Source of the DNA: Solen grandis
Taxonomy: Eukaryota; Mollusca; Bivalvia; Adapedonta; Solenidae
Direction: 5' to 3'
NCBI GenBank assembly: GCA_021229015.1
Contig: CM037788.1
Location: forward strand, 54,697,145-54,761,144
DNA length: 64,000 bases
Part shown: in pieces, positions 25,010-36,043 of the stretch
Layout of the letters: each line of letters opens with the position of its first letter
Numbering within the stretch: the stretch's first letter is position 1
The notes under the pieces: model-generated
Told to the model about the DNA's origin: nothing
Seen by the model: only the letters and a program-made list of their open reading frames with translations
Database searches by the model: none
Made by a program: the position numbers and the translations under genes

Positions 25010-26500
25010 CAGGTAAAGCATAATATATTTAAGTAACACCTTTGTTATTAAATAATAACTTATTCGATGTTCATGTGCTTATTTTTACTCAAAATCAGTT
25101 TGACTCTAAATGTTTTGGAAAAAGTTTGGTACAATCATGATCAATCAATTTGTTTTATACAATCATGATCTTTGCTTTCTTCTGAAATGGATATTTAATC
25201 CTAAAATGTATTTTAACTTTAACTTCAACATAAATATGTTACTGTTAGGATAATATATTGGTGAATTATGAATAAAGTATGTATTGTAGATTTTAATATA
25301 TCTACAAAGTAAACTTCTCAAAAATAATGATAAAAAAACAATATTTTGGAGATAACAAAAATAGAAATTCCTAAATTAGCCTCTTAAGTCGCTTAACAAT
25401 ATATTAAACATGGTGGAAAATAAGCATGATATGATGTGTATGCCTTGTTTACATGGCAGACAGTAAGTGACTTCTTGAATTACAAAATAATGACTAGAAA
25501 AAAAATCCATCATAATATGATATATACCTTCTTCAGATATTAACAGGGTTGTCATCTGAGTAAAGTCACCTCCTCAATATACGCTATGCTGTATGAGGTG
25601 CCGTTGGTCAGATTGTGGCAAGCAGCATATTTTGCATCGATTCGGAAAATTGTACATTACACATAGGCCTTAATGATACTTTTTCAGATGTACAGTATTT
25701 AAACCCTCAAATCCGTGGTATGTAAATTTTTCCCCCAATGAAAGGAGATACGTACATCTGACAAAAGAATCATTAGGGTCCACAATTTTTTGCTTCGCAT
25801 GCCCTATTGACGAAGAATAAAATAAATAAAATACGGTTTTCTCCTCCGCACTCTGCTTGTGATAACTTAAAATGGCCTCGCATGGCCACCCTGGACAAGT
25901 TTTTAATGAAACATGAGTATTGTATTGCTGTAACAAGAAATTGAATGATTTAAAATATAAGATAACGTTCAATTATCTTTAATATACTTATTTCGAGTTA
26001 AATTATCACAGCATTTTTTTTTCTCAATATGATACTAGCACATCATGAGCAACTCACCCGCTTAACATGATTCTCTGAGATGCAGCCTGTACATGCTCGC
26101 TGTCGACAACATTACTACAATGCATAAATAAGAAATATTTTTTTAATAAAGATCATCCAATTCTTTCAGAAATAATTCAGAAATTCAAATTATTTCCCAT
26201 TATATCCAGACCGTCTTCAGGAATACTCGCCAATGCAAAATGTAAACAATGAGAGTATTTTGACATCCATACAAAATATTAAATAGCGAGATTTGATCAA
26301 CATTGATCATTTTCAATTTGCATCATTGTTATTTCACAACAGATATTTGCACATTATGCACTTTTTGCGTTACAATATGTCAATGTCATTTTTATTTTAT
26401 TTTTAATGAAAAGTGGAACATGTATATGTCTCTATCCTTGACAAATTACATTTTCAGTTTAATCTTGGGACAACATCTCTAAAAATAATCTGAGGCAGAG
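25010..26500. other. Upstream region of BTB2
   Basis: AT-rich DNA without a recognised element. Just before the start, 'aataatctgaggcag' resembles 'cagaatctgaggcag' upstream of BTB3, so the paralogues also share 5' non-coding sequence. Confidence 0.5.
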
Positions 26501-29175
26501 ATGTCAGTTGAGGCAGAGCATGAGGCAATACCATTTACTGTTAAAGGGGAATGCCCAGATGAAGTGGAATTCCATTTTGCAGATGATAAAAAACTGTATG
26601 TATCAAAGGGTATGCTCATCTACTGTTCCCCTGTATTCAAGAAGATGTTTTCTCCAAAATTCAAAGAGGGTGCCACAGGAATCGTCAATATGGAGACGAA
26701 AAACTATAATGATGTTCTAGAATTTTTACGTGTTTTAAATCCTGGTGAACAGAAACGAGTAACAGGTAAGCAAAAAAATATCAAAGCGCTGAAGGCAGTA
26801 AAGCTGTGTGTGTCTTAAGTGAAAGATGGTTTGTTGAGCTGCGGATCTGCTGGGTAACTTAATTTTTGACATATACCTAACTTAAATAACATGATGAAAG
26901 CGGTGTAGCGTAGCGCTGCGTTGTGTTTCCCAGGTTCGCAGGATCCGAGCAAGACAAAGTCCAAATTCTGGTCTACATTTTACTTCCCTGCTTCGTCCCT
27001 TGGCACGGTCTCTATCTCTCTCTCTCTCTCTCTCCCTCTCCCGGCCTCCTTATGTACCGTTTGCACGAACCCGAATGAGTATCACTAAGGATAATCATTA
27101 TGTACGTCAGAGCTGCGTAAGCACATTCCAGTCACGCCATAGCAACGCAGCTAGCATGAGTCAATTCAACCCTGTCCCCTAATATAGAACCACACCCGAG
27201 ACTATTGCCAAGTATGACTGTACCGGTCCCCGCCTGTAACCAAATATGAAATGGGCGTAAGTGATTGACGTAATTTCTGCTGTTATACCACTTGGTTAAC
27301 GTGGGCGTATGATGACCAGAAATCACCATTTAGGATAGGCGGAAATGGTGCTAATCTGATGCAACAATGATGTATCCTCCCTATTCTTAGAATCGAACTT
27401 TGGTATATGGCAATTTGCTGATCTGCGCACATTCCAGACAGTATGATGTAAAGAGCGTACGGTTCAGTAACCCGCTTCTAAAAATATTATTGAGACAGGT
27501 AAGTATGGTGAGTGCATTCCCCTAGCGATAAAAATTACTTTACAATGTTTTAGATTTGCGTCCTTTAAAATTAGATTATATTAATCTTATTAACTGTAGG
27601 CAAGAAAAATAGGGAAAATAAGAGTCGTGATGTGCTAATTATTAGCAGTCCATGAAAATAAATGATGTGTTCGTCTTTTCTTGTAACGACCTTATTAACG
27701 GTTGAAGTTATTATGCAAAAGTTTTGCTGCGAAGGTCATTGGCTCATAATTATACCCCCCACAAACGTAGTTTGGGGGTGGGGGTATATAGGAGTCACCA
27801 TGTCGGTCGGTCCGTCCGTCGGTCCGTTCGTCCGTCCGTCCGTCTGTAGTTTTTTTGTTCACGCTATTTCTCAATAACTACTGGATGGATTTCAATCAAA
27901 CTTCATAGGAAGCTACACTAGTGAGCATAGACGTGCATATTATGAAATTGTTACGGTTGTTTGACTTTCTTTTGAGTTATGGCCCTTTGCTGATTTTCTG
28001 GAGTTTTCTTTGTCCACGCTATTTCTCAATAACTACTGGATGGATTTCAATCAAACTTCATAGGAAGCTTCAATATCAAGCACAGATGTGCATATTATGA
28101 AATGGTTACGGTTGACTGATTTTCTTTTGAGTTATGGCCCTTTGCTGATTTTCTGGAGTTTTCTTTGTCCACGCTATTTCTCAATAACTACTGGATAGAT
28201 TTCAAACAAACGTCATAGGAAGCTTCAATATCAAGCACAGATGTGCATATTATGAAGTGGTTACGGTTGACTGATTTTCTTTTGAGTTATGGCCCTTTGC
28301 TGATTTTCTGGAGTTTTCTTTGTCCATGCTATTTCTCATTAACTACTGGATGGATTTCAATCAAACTCCATAGGAAGCTTCACTGGTGAGCATAGATGTG
28401 CATATTATGAAATTGTTACGGTTGACTGATTTTCTTTTGTGTTATTGCCTTTTTCTGATTTTCTTTGCATTATTTCCCAATAACTAATTTACTTTCTTTA
28501 GCTACAGTTTTCCTCATCTCATTTATCTGTTGATGGACTTAGAACTTTATTACATATACAATTTTAAATTAGCTGGTCATTTAAATCTATTTTTTTATTA
28601 TTATTATTTATCTATTAATTAATTAATTTATTTATTTATTTATTTTATTTTATTTTATTTTTGCATGTGCATGCTGTTCAGACTAATTTGTTTACGGTGC
28701 CCTTACTGAATTGATGAATGTTGGAATTTTTTGTTAAAGACAGCCACTGAACATAAAAAGATATTCTTTTTTTATTAGTCTTGTATAATTTGTCACTTGA
28801 ATTCATCAATTCAGTAAATGTGACTTACCTCCTATAGCTTGGCACTTGATTGTAAACAAAGGCTGTGTGGGGGTATTCATCACCTTTAGTGATAGCTCTA
28901 GTTAATTTCGGATAGTAGATATACAGTTGTCGGTTATCTTATAATGTAACAAAAAACTCCTGAAGGTATCTGAGATCAATAGCTTGGTGTAATTATTCAT
29001 ATGCTACACGAACTTGTATCGGACTTCAAGCTTTCTTCATGTGTTCTTGCAACACCATAAAATGACCGAATCCTGCATATTTACTATCCAAAATTATTTA
29101 CGAGCAACCTTTGCATCAAACAAAATATATTCCTCCGCATCGTAAAGTGATAGTTACGCAAAATCATAGAGAAAT

Positions 29176-29217
<42 letters not shown>

Positions 29218-32200
29218 TTTTAAAAATATTGTGTCTCGTAAATATTTAATTTTGACACAATATTGATTTTTAACACTTTTAGTGAATATCAACATACCTG
29301 TGTTATATGTTTAATCGTTCGATCATTTTTACAAAATTGAGAGGTTCTTCGATCGGTTTTAAAAGCACAGAAAGTAGGTACTATAGTTGTGAGCAAGGGT
29401 ATCATTTGACAGAAAAACTTCCGCAATACAAACGTTACAATAAGAAGGTATGTAACTTTTTTCCATTGAAATCATACATTATGTCGTTTCAATTGCCGTA
29501 ACTCCTTTGATTATTGATATATTTTCATAAAATTTGTCTTATTTTGTATTGAAGGGATGAATAAAGACATACAGGGACAAAAAACACTCCCTTGCCTGAG
29601 GAATCGCCCTAAAAATGTTCGCGAAAAAACACGTTTGGTCGGAAGAGATCTGACCGACAGAATCTCGCAATTTTCCCCCGTATAAACTATAGAAAAAATA
29701 CTAATATTGTAGCTATAGTTTTTCTTTAGTTTTTCACGGGAGAGATTGGCGAGATCCGCCGGTCAGATCTCTTCCGGCGTTTTCGACTTCGCGAACTGTT
29801 GTAACGCAAAATAATACCAATGTTATGAAAATCCACCAAATTTCAAAGGAGTTAGGCAATTGAAACATGATGTACGTATTTAGTGGAAGAAGTTACCTAC
29901 CTTCTTCATTGATTTTTTTTAATGGGAAGCAACGTACCGGGTAACTTTGGTTGTGAATGATTTCGTCACATTCAACTAAAAACAAGACTATTTGAATCCG
30001 GTGTTTGTCTGATTGGTTCAAAGTCCCGCCGACCTTATACATGTATTAGTCATAAAAAGGATCAACATATGTAAACCAGTCGTGGGACGATTCGATTCGC
30101 GGCTGCGACATACCAAAGAATTTGAAAAATGTACCCGTGTATATTTACAGTAATTTTGCAGTTTCAGAACTAGTTTGCCCAGTGTCAGGATAATCTGACA
30201 GGGTGTAGTTTGTGCCACATGTCGGCGGCATGATAGTGCAGTGAAGCAGCACTGTATAGATCTGTCTCATGCTGACAAAAGTCAAAAGTCAACATGCAGG
30301 GCCGGAATTGTTTCCAGTGTGATGGAGCTGCATTCTGAAGGGTATCTTGGGAGGAAAGTTGATTTTTTAAGGTAGTCACGTACATCCATAGATAGGCAAA
30401 GATTACTATCAAATGCCTTGAAACTGGGAATTGTGGGTTCAAATCCCTGTAGTTGTCAAACTTTTTTTCTATTCCACTTGTTGGTCACTATTTATACATT
30501 GATAAAATTTGGAAGTTTAAAAACCCCATAAAAATCCTGATTTTAGCAATTTTATATACATAGTTTTATATAGAATAAGAAGTCATTTTGTAATCTGAAA
30601 TCCTGGAATTTTGGAAAATTCCTGAAAACTTTTACCCATATACCTGTATCACTCGGATCAGGTTTAGAAAGAAAAAAAAATATTTTAATTTTTTTAATTT
30701 GTATATTATGCTAAATTAATGACGAATATGGTGTCTGGTTTGAAGGACTAAAAAATCAAAACCACTCGGGAACAGTATTTTTAATTTGGCAAGATCAACC
30801 AAAACAGATCTACTGCCGTATGAAATTCGGGTAAACTTTGAAAGTTAATATTGCTTGGGTTTTTTTTTTTTTTTTACTTTAGCCTATATCTGTGCAAAGT
30901 CATGTTATTTGCCAATAAAAAAAAAACACAACCGTGTTTTATATGGTGCTACCTACAAACTTTTATGCAGCACGCTGCAAGGCTGGCTTGCGAGTTCGAA
31001 TCCAGCTAGAGAACTTGGTAATATTAAAATTTCATTTCAATATACCTATAAAAATGAATAAATAAAATGAAAAAGGAAAGAAAGGATCATACATAGATAA
31101 AAGTAATTGATAAGGTTAATATTTCCTTGGCACAATGCAGTAATGAAGTATTTCATTTTTGTGCTGTATTTAATAACGACAATTTCATTAGTTTACATTA
31201 TAATTAGATTTAAAATACATTGATTAAACTATTCTTGTGCATTTGTTATTTCAAATTTGCTTTTTTTTTCAATTAAATACATATTCATGTAAATTTTTAA
31301 AATTTAATTAGATAGAGAGTGGGGTAATGTGCTTATCGTAATTTTAAGGAAAATGTACCCGGTAATTTAAACATTAAAACAACCTGTCAGGCTTTAATCT
31401 ACATCTGTGCATGATCTCTATATGAACAGTAGTATTAAAGAGACCTTGTTCTGTGACATCCAGGCGCCTAATTGATATATACACAGTATAAAGCTGAAAG
31501 CGTCTGATTGATTAGGATTAAAGGCAGACACAGTCACTTTGCAATGTTGCCATGCGACTGCGGATGTTCTATTAGTAGGGGGTCTCCGAAACAGCAGTGG
31601 CCTGGTGACTGGTTAAGTGAGGAACAAGGGGCACACAATGGGGATCATTGCAGGGCACAAAAAATAACCCAATTCACGATAATATCGAAATATAGCCTAG
31701 AAAATTTTATGACCAAGCCAGCTGGGGGGGGGGGGCTGGGGGGGGGCAAATTTGCCATCCCCCCCCCCCCCCCCCCCTGTGAATCTGGGCCTGAACATAC
31801 ATCCCAGGTTCGATTCTACGAGTATATATTTTGGGCTGACGGTATGTGGTTGCCTGTTTAGATACGTGTGTTCTACCGTTGAACGCGAAAGCCATAATCG
31901 GTACAAACGAGAACGTTAAACTACGACCTCCCGTTTCTGAAGCTTATATTATAACCACCCGGTCCCGAACATGATTGATAATGTCATTGTTTCTTTTTCA
32001 GCTGTAAACATATTTGGTGTGCTGGAATTAGCTGAAGAATACCAGGCACAGCATCTTATCGACTCGTGTAAACAAGTAATGCTCGGCACAATAGATTCCA
32101 TTATTGTTTCAGAACACTGTTTCGCGAAGCAGGCAACTTCTCTGAAAATATTACTGGATATCCTTTTACGGTGTGTGCTTTTTTCATATTCAAAGATAGA

Positions 32201-32459
32201 AACTAGGTGCATAAACACTATTTCGCGATTCGGATCTATGATTTTCACAGACTCCGATCTTAGGTGTCCTCATCATACTACTACGAGTTTTAGGGTTCAT
32301 ACGGCTTCAGTTTGGGAACCATTCAGAAATATATGTCATGAACAATTAGATGATTTAGTCAAATCAGTGAAAGTCGCTTTCAATGATTTCGAAAAGGATG
32401 TTCAGAACAAGATTTTTAAAGGTCGACTACAGAAGATTGAAGACAATAAAGTTAAGTAA
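26501..32459 (+). CDS. BTB-domain gene 2, two exons (26501-26765, 32002-32459)
   Basis: Exon 1 encodes 88 residues: a short acidic leader, then FTVKGECPDEVEFHF, LYVSKGMLIYCSPVFKKMF and YNDVLEFLRVLNPGEQK. It ends aacag/gtaagc at phase 1. Exon 2 follows ttctttttcag at 32002 and continues in frame with VNIFGVLELAEEYQAQHLI, the end of the BTB fold, and a 120-residue helical tail ending at a TAA. The total is 240 residues. BTB domains mediate dimerisation and often cullin-3 recruitment; no MATH, Kelch or zinc-finger partner domain is visible, so its role is unknown. The intron is 5.2 kb against 0.3-0.4 kb in the paralogues and holds at least four repeat insertions. This is the only full-length, unbroken member here. 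Confidence 0.8.
27007..27045. repeat. (CT)n microsatellite
   Basis: A run of tctctctct units grading into tccctctccc, inside the BTB2 intron. Confidence 0.85.
27751..28903 (+). mobile_element. Head/core/tail tandem-repeat element, TATACCCCC family
   Basis: The head TATACCCCCCAC...gtgggggtata folds back and is followed by a ggtccgtccgtc leader. Core copies start near 27852, 28010, 28166 and 28321 (about 157 bp) with caatcaaacttcataggaag at 27893. An AT-rich stretch with (TTTA)n at 28590-28670 follows. The tail gtgggggtattcatcac is inverted to the head, has the stem atcac/gtgat (28879-28883, 28889-28893) and ends ctagtt at 28903. It sits in the BTB2 intron. Confidence 0.65.
29177..29215. repeat. 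(GT)n microsatellite
   Basis: About 19 GT units without interruption, inside the BTB2 intron. Confidence 0.95.
29442..29907. mobile_element. Foldback element (long imperfect inverted repeat)
   Basis: The left arm from about 29442 to 29695 and the reverse complement of about 29707-29907 align end to end. Shared blocks are aagaaggtatgtaac, gtttcaattgccgtaactcc, gttcgcgaa, ggaagagatctgacc and ctatagaaaaa. The left arm has roughly 50 extra bases near 29560-29610. The centre is only a few bases long, so one strand could form a hairpin with arms of 190 bp or more. No protein is encoded. It is probably a foldback/MITE-type element; flanking duplication is unclear. Confidence 0.7.
30050..30275 (+). 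repeat. Degraded SINE copy (GTTTAACGTCC family)
   Basis: 'gattcgattcgcggctgcg' (box-B-like), 'gacataccaaag', 'gtgccacatgtcggcggcatg' and 'gatctgtctcatgctg' follow the order of the SINE at 35749-36031. Divergence is high. Confidence 0.5.
30845..31160 (+). repeat. Dispersed repeat with tRNA-like box B, copy 1
   Basis: It contains 'tgtgcaaagtcatgttatt', 'aaggctggcttgcgagttcgaatcc' (box B) in two segments, and ends 'ccttggcacaatgcagtaatgaa'. A homologous copy lies inverted at 41605-41955. It may be a SINE or a short interspersed element with a degenerate tRNA-like head. Confidence 0.55.
31724..31777. repeat. Facing poly-G and poly-C tracts
   Basis: G12 (31724-31735) and G9 (31738-31746), then the palindrome ggcaaatttgcc, then C19 (31759-31777). 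The two sides are complementary and could form a hairpin or quadruplex. The Gly/Pro-rich reading frames that cross it are artefacts of the tract. Confidence 0.85.
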
Positions 32460-32766
32460 GTAAGTGGATGGACAAAAGAGCATGGTATTGCATGAGTATA
32501 TCCATATAGGAGAGTGAATTCTAGCGAGAAGAAGAAAGTATACATTTACTGTGTCTGTTTAGTTCTATTAAACAATTTTATTTCCTTGAAAAAGACAAAA
32601 TAATGGAATTAACTTATTTTATGTCATTTGGGAAACATATACTTATCGATATCAACAGCATCTATGTTTGACAAATTATTCGCGCCATTGAATGGATTAC
32701 AGAAATTCTCGAACCAGTAACCGTCTTATCTGGAGCCAGTGGAGAACACCATCCTTACCTTCCTAA

Positions 32767-33016
32767 CCTGGCCCCGAGGTTATAAACATTTTTCGTGCTT
32801 AACTCGAGTTTGTGCTCAAAGTTTAATTGTACTAGTCAGTTAAGTTTTTCAAATTTTGCTATACTTTCTCTGTTCCACAATTAGCCCGTACTACAATTTA
32901 CATAAATTCACGTTCAAAGTTACTCAATTTGTTTTTATTTACATAAAATAAGCAAACCAAGTTTCAGTCTTAAAACTGAGTTGACCTGGAAAAAGTTTTA
33001 TAACCTCGGGGCCTGG
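32767..33016. mobile_element. 250-bp MITE-like element with terminal inverted repeats
   Basis: The left end cctggccccgaggttataaa and the reverse complement of the right end (ccaggccccgaggttataaa) agree at 19 of 20 positions. Similarity continues into an attttt stretch. No coding capacity. A target duplication was not clear, so the superfamily stays open. It lies 300 bp downstream of BTB2. Confidence 0.65.
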
Positions 33017-33199
33017 TGTTGTTAATGAAGTTGAATGCACATGCACCTGAACTCAAATGACAAGTTGATATATGAATATATGTGAATCGTTTTGTTTCAT
33101 AATCACATAATGACATTCAGAGTAAATGATACTGATAGAAAGATATGTAATTTAATGGGTTTAACACTGTACCACGTCGTTACAGGCATTTATTTGACT

Positions 33200-33870
33200 C
33201 AGGGTGAGCTTTTGTGATCCGTTGAGTGTCCGGCGTCCATCGTGCGACGTCAACAATTTTAGTGTTTACGCTCTAGCATCTTCATTTCTTAAGTAATCAT
33301 CTTCAAACATTATGACCAAGTTTATGACCATAATATCTCGATCGAGTTCAATTATGGCTGAGATCGGCCAATTAGGTTAGGAATTATGCTCCTTTTGATA
33401 AAAAAAAAAGCCAAATTTCACTAAGTCGACACTCTGGCGTCTTCATTTCTTGAATGATAATCTTCAAACTTAATTACAATGTTAATGACCGTAATGTATC
33501 GATCAAGTTCGATTATGGCTGTTATCGGTTCATAGTAAGTGGCCTATTTTCAAATGCAATTTATCTTTTTATCAAATGCAAATTTTATCTTTCCTCTGGC
33601 ATCTATCTCTACAATCTCTTCAAACTGATCAGTGGCCCATTAGGTAAGGAGTTATGTCTCGGTCGAGTTTTATTATGGGTGGGCGGGGTAAAAAAAAATA
33701 GGTCACTGGGTCAAATCTTTGTTAAATCTTGTTTACACTCAACGGGCCACATTATTAGCCGAATCTTTCTCAAACTTGATCAGAATGTTTGTCTTGATGA
33801 TATCTCGGTCAAGTTCAGTCATGGATGGGGCGGGGTCAAAAAGTTTACGCAAGTCTTCTGTCGTTGTTAC
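33200..33870 (+). repeat. Truncated mosaic of two core types
   Basis: It begins in the second arm of the GCTCACC-type head (agggtgagcttttgtgatc). Two units like the 158-bp core of 17800-19500 follow, in reverse orientation (for example 'tctagcatcttcatttctt'). From about 33690 the core is of the 144-bp type ('aacttgatcagaatgtttgt', 'ggggcggggtcaaaaagt'). The tail is missing. Confidence 0.55.
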
Positions 33871-33984
33871 AAAGAAATTCAACACATTTAATGAAAATCT
33901 GATAACCCTAAATTCGTGGGCCACGGGTTTTAAAACTAGGTTAAAGGACCCTGCAAGCAACCTGGTCCTTTAAAGGTCAGAAAA

Positions 33985-34490
33985 AAAAAGGGTTTAAGCA
34001 GATGATTTATAATCTAAAATATTCAGATTTTTAGATACATAAAGTCAACTTGAAAAATCAACCGCCGTTTAATAATACAAATTACAGCATTATGTAAAGT
34101 GTAGAAATCACAAACACTATTGACATGGCCGTATGGAATAAAAATGTATTTTGGTTATATATTACAAATGTCCAACCCTGAATCATATATATTTTTTGTT
34201 CCTCATTATGAGAAGAATTGAATAGTACTACTTTGGTGTCCCCGAGGTCACCCAGAGGTCAGGCCCCACCCCCTCAATTTTCTTGTTCCTCATGATCATA
34301 TGGATTGAATGGTACTTCTTTGATGTTCACATGGGTCACCAAGGGGTCATGCCCCACTTCGTTTGGGCGACTCAGTAACAGTTCACTGTTACAATTATTA
34401 CTTGAACATTATAAGACCGAGGATTGAAAACAGCCGTTAAGCCGTAAATTGATGACTATGATTTGAACATAACTTGCGTTTGCAAACATC
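33985..34490. other. Intergenic, no gene seen
   Basis: AT-rich with two diverged 'ttcctcatgatcat ... gaatggtacttctttg' blocks near 34200 and 34285. No gene. Confidence 0.5.
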
Positions 34491-34573
34491 TCTGTCATTA
34501 TGGCGATCATGGAGTTCATAATTCTTTTAATGTCAATTAAAAAGGGAGTAAATACTAACACTATTTATACTTT

Positions 34574-35471
34574 ATGTCATGTAGTAAATACGCATCTATG
34601 TCATGTAGTAAATACACACCTATGTCATGTAGTAAATACACTCCTATGTCATGGAGTAAATACACTCCTATGTCATGTAGTAAATACACTCCTATGTCAT
34701 GTAGTAAATACACACGTATGTCATGGAGTAAATACACACCTATGTCATGGAGTAAATACACTCCTATGTCATGTAGTAAATACACTCCTATGTCATGTAG
34801 TAAATACACACCTATGTCATGTAGTAAATACACACGTATGTCATGTAGTAAATACACACGTATGTCATGGAGTAAATACACACCTATGTCATGTAGTAAA
34901 TACACTCCTATGTCATGGAGTAAATACACTCCTATGTCATGTAGTAAATACACTCCTATGTCATGAAGTAAATACACACCTATGTCATGGAGTAAATACA
35001 CACGTATGTCATGGAGTAAATACACACCTATGTCATGGAGTAAATACACACCTATGTCATGTAGTAAATACACTCCTATGTCATGAAGTAAATACACACC
35101 TATGTCATGGAGTAAATACACACCTATGTCATGGAGTAAATACACACCTATGTCATGTAGTAAATACACACCTATGTCATGGAGTAAATACACACCTATG
35201 TCATGGAGTAAATACGCACCTATGTCATGTAGTAAATACACTCCTATGTCATGGAGTAAATACACACCTATGTCATGTAGTAAATACACACCTATGTCAT
35301 GGAGTAAATACACACCTATGTCATGTAGTAAATACACACCTATGTCATGGAGTAAATACACACCTATGTCATGGAGTAAATACACACCTATGTCATGTAG
35401 TAAATACACACCTATGTCATGTAGTAAATACACACCTATATCATGTAGTAAATACGCACCTATGTCATGTA
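34574..35471. repeat. 24-bp minisatellite, about 37.5 copies
   Basis: The unit is atgtcatgtagtaaata plus cacacct. Three sites vary between units: catgTag/catgGag/catgAag, acacAcc/acacTcc and cC/cG before the final t. Because 24 is divisible by three and no unit has an in-frame stop in several frames, open frames span the whole array on both strands (310-329 codons). These encode an octapeptide with Cys-His on + and GVYLLHDI on -. Codon-neutral variation and lack of flanking gene structure argue for a minisatellite and not a gene. Confidence 0.95.
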
Positions 35472-35736
35472 AATATGTACATTTTTTAAACAATAAAGCT
35501 ATATGCTGACAAAAGATCCAATCTGTTTATATACATATATTTTGACATTATTTTAAAAGCAAATTGTATGTAAAAATGTGTATTTAAAGCAGCATCTTTT
35601 GAAATTGAGGGTGAAAACATTTTGATTTTGGCTGCTCTCTTTGTACTTTTGGCTGTATTAAACGTTATTTGATTATGTTAAAATGTCACTGTCACTGTAA
35701 ATCGTTTGAAAAAAATACTTGAGAAACTTTACTGGT

Positions 35737-36043
35737 AGTCGCATTTATGTTTGTTTGTTTATTGGGTTTAACGTCCGACTGACAGTATTTCAGTCATTTG
35801 GAGACGATGTCTACTTGAGACAGATATTGTGCTGCCAAACTTTTGAATCACGCCGTAGACATGTGGCATGATACCACACCCAGTCACATTATCTTGACAC
35901 CTGACAAACCAGTCCTGCAACTACCCTTATATGCTGAGCGCCAAGCAATGGAGCTATACCAGTACAAGTTTTTACGACTTTGGTATGTCACGGTCGGGGA
36001 TCAAACCCTCGACCTCCCGACTCTGGGGCGGAGTCGCATTTAT
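35737..36043 (-). mobile_element. Full-length SINE with 12-bp target duplication
   Basis: AGTCGCATTTAT occurs at 35737-35748 and 36032-36043 as a perfect direct repeat. On the - strand the 283-bp body starts ccgccccagagtcggg, has box B gggtttgatcccc, a conserved middle ('tgccacatgtctacgg') and ends acgttaaacccaataaacaa. Fragments of the family are at 296, 22010, 24408 and 30050. Such elements are copied by LINE machinery; LINE relics are present nearby at 37345 and 42960, but the partner is not known. Confidence 0.85.

Noticed and set aside
31508..31906. Gly- or Pro-rich proteins around the G/C tracts
   Set aside because: The composition comes from the homopolymer runs, in all frames and on both strands.
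34500..35493. Reading frames of 329 (+) and 310 (-) codons as genes
   Set aside because: Both are by-products of a 24-bp minisatellite whose length is a multiple of three. No domain, intron signal or non-repetitive coding part is present.
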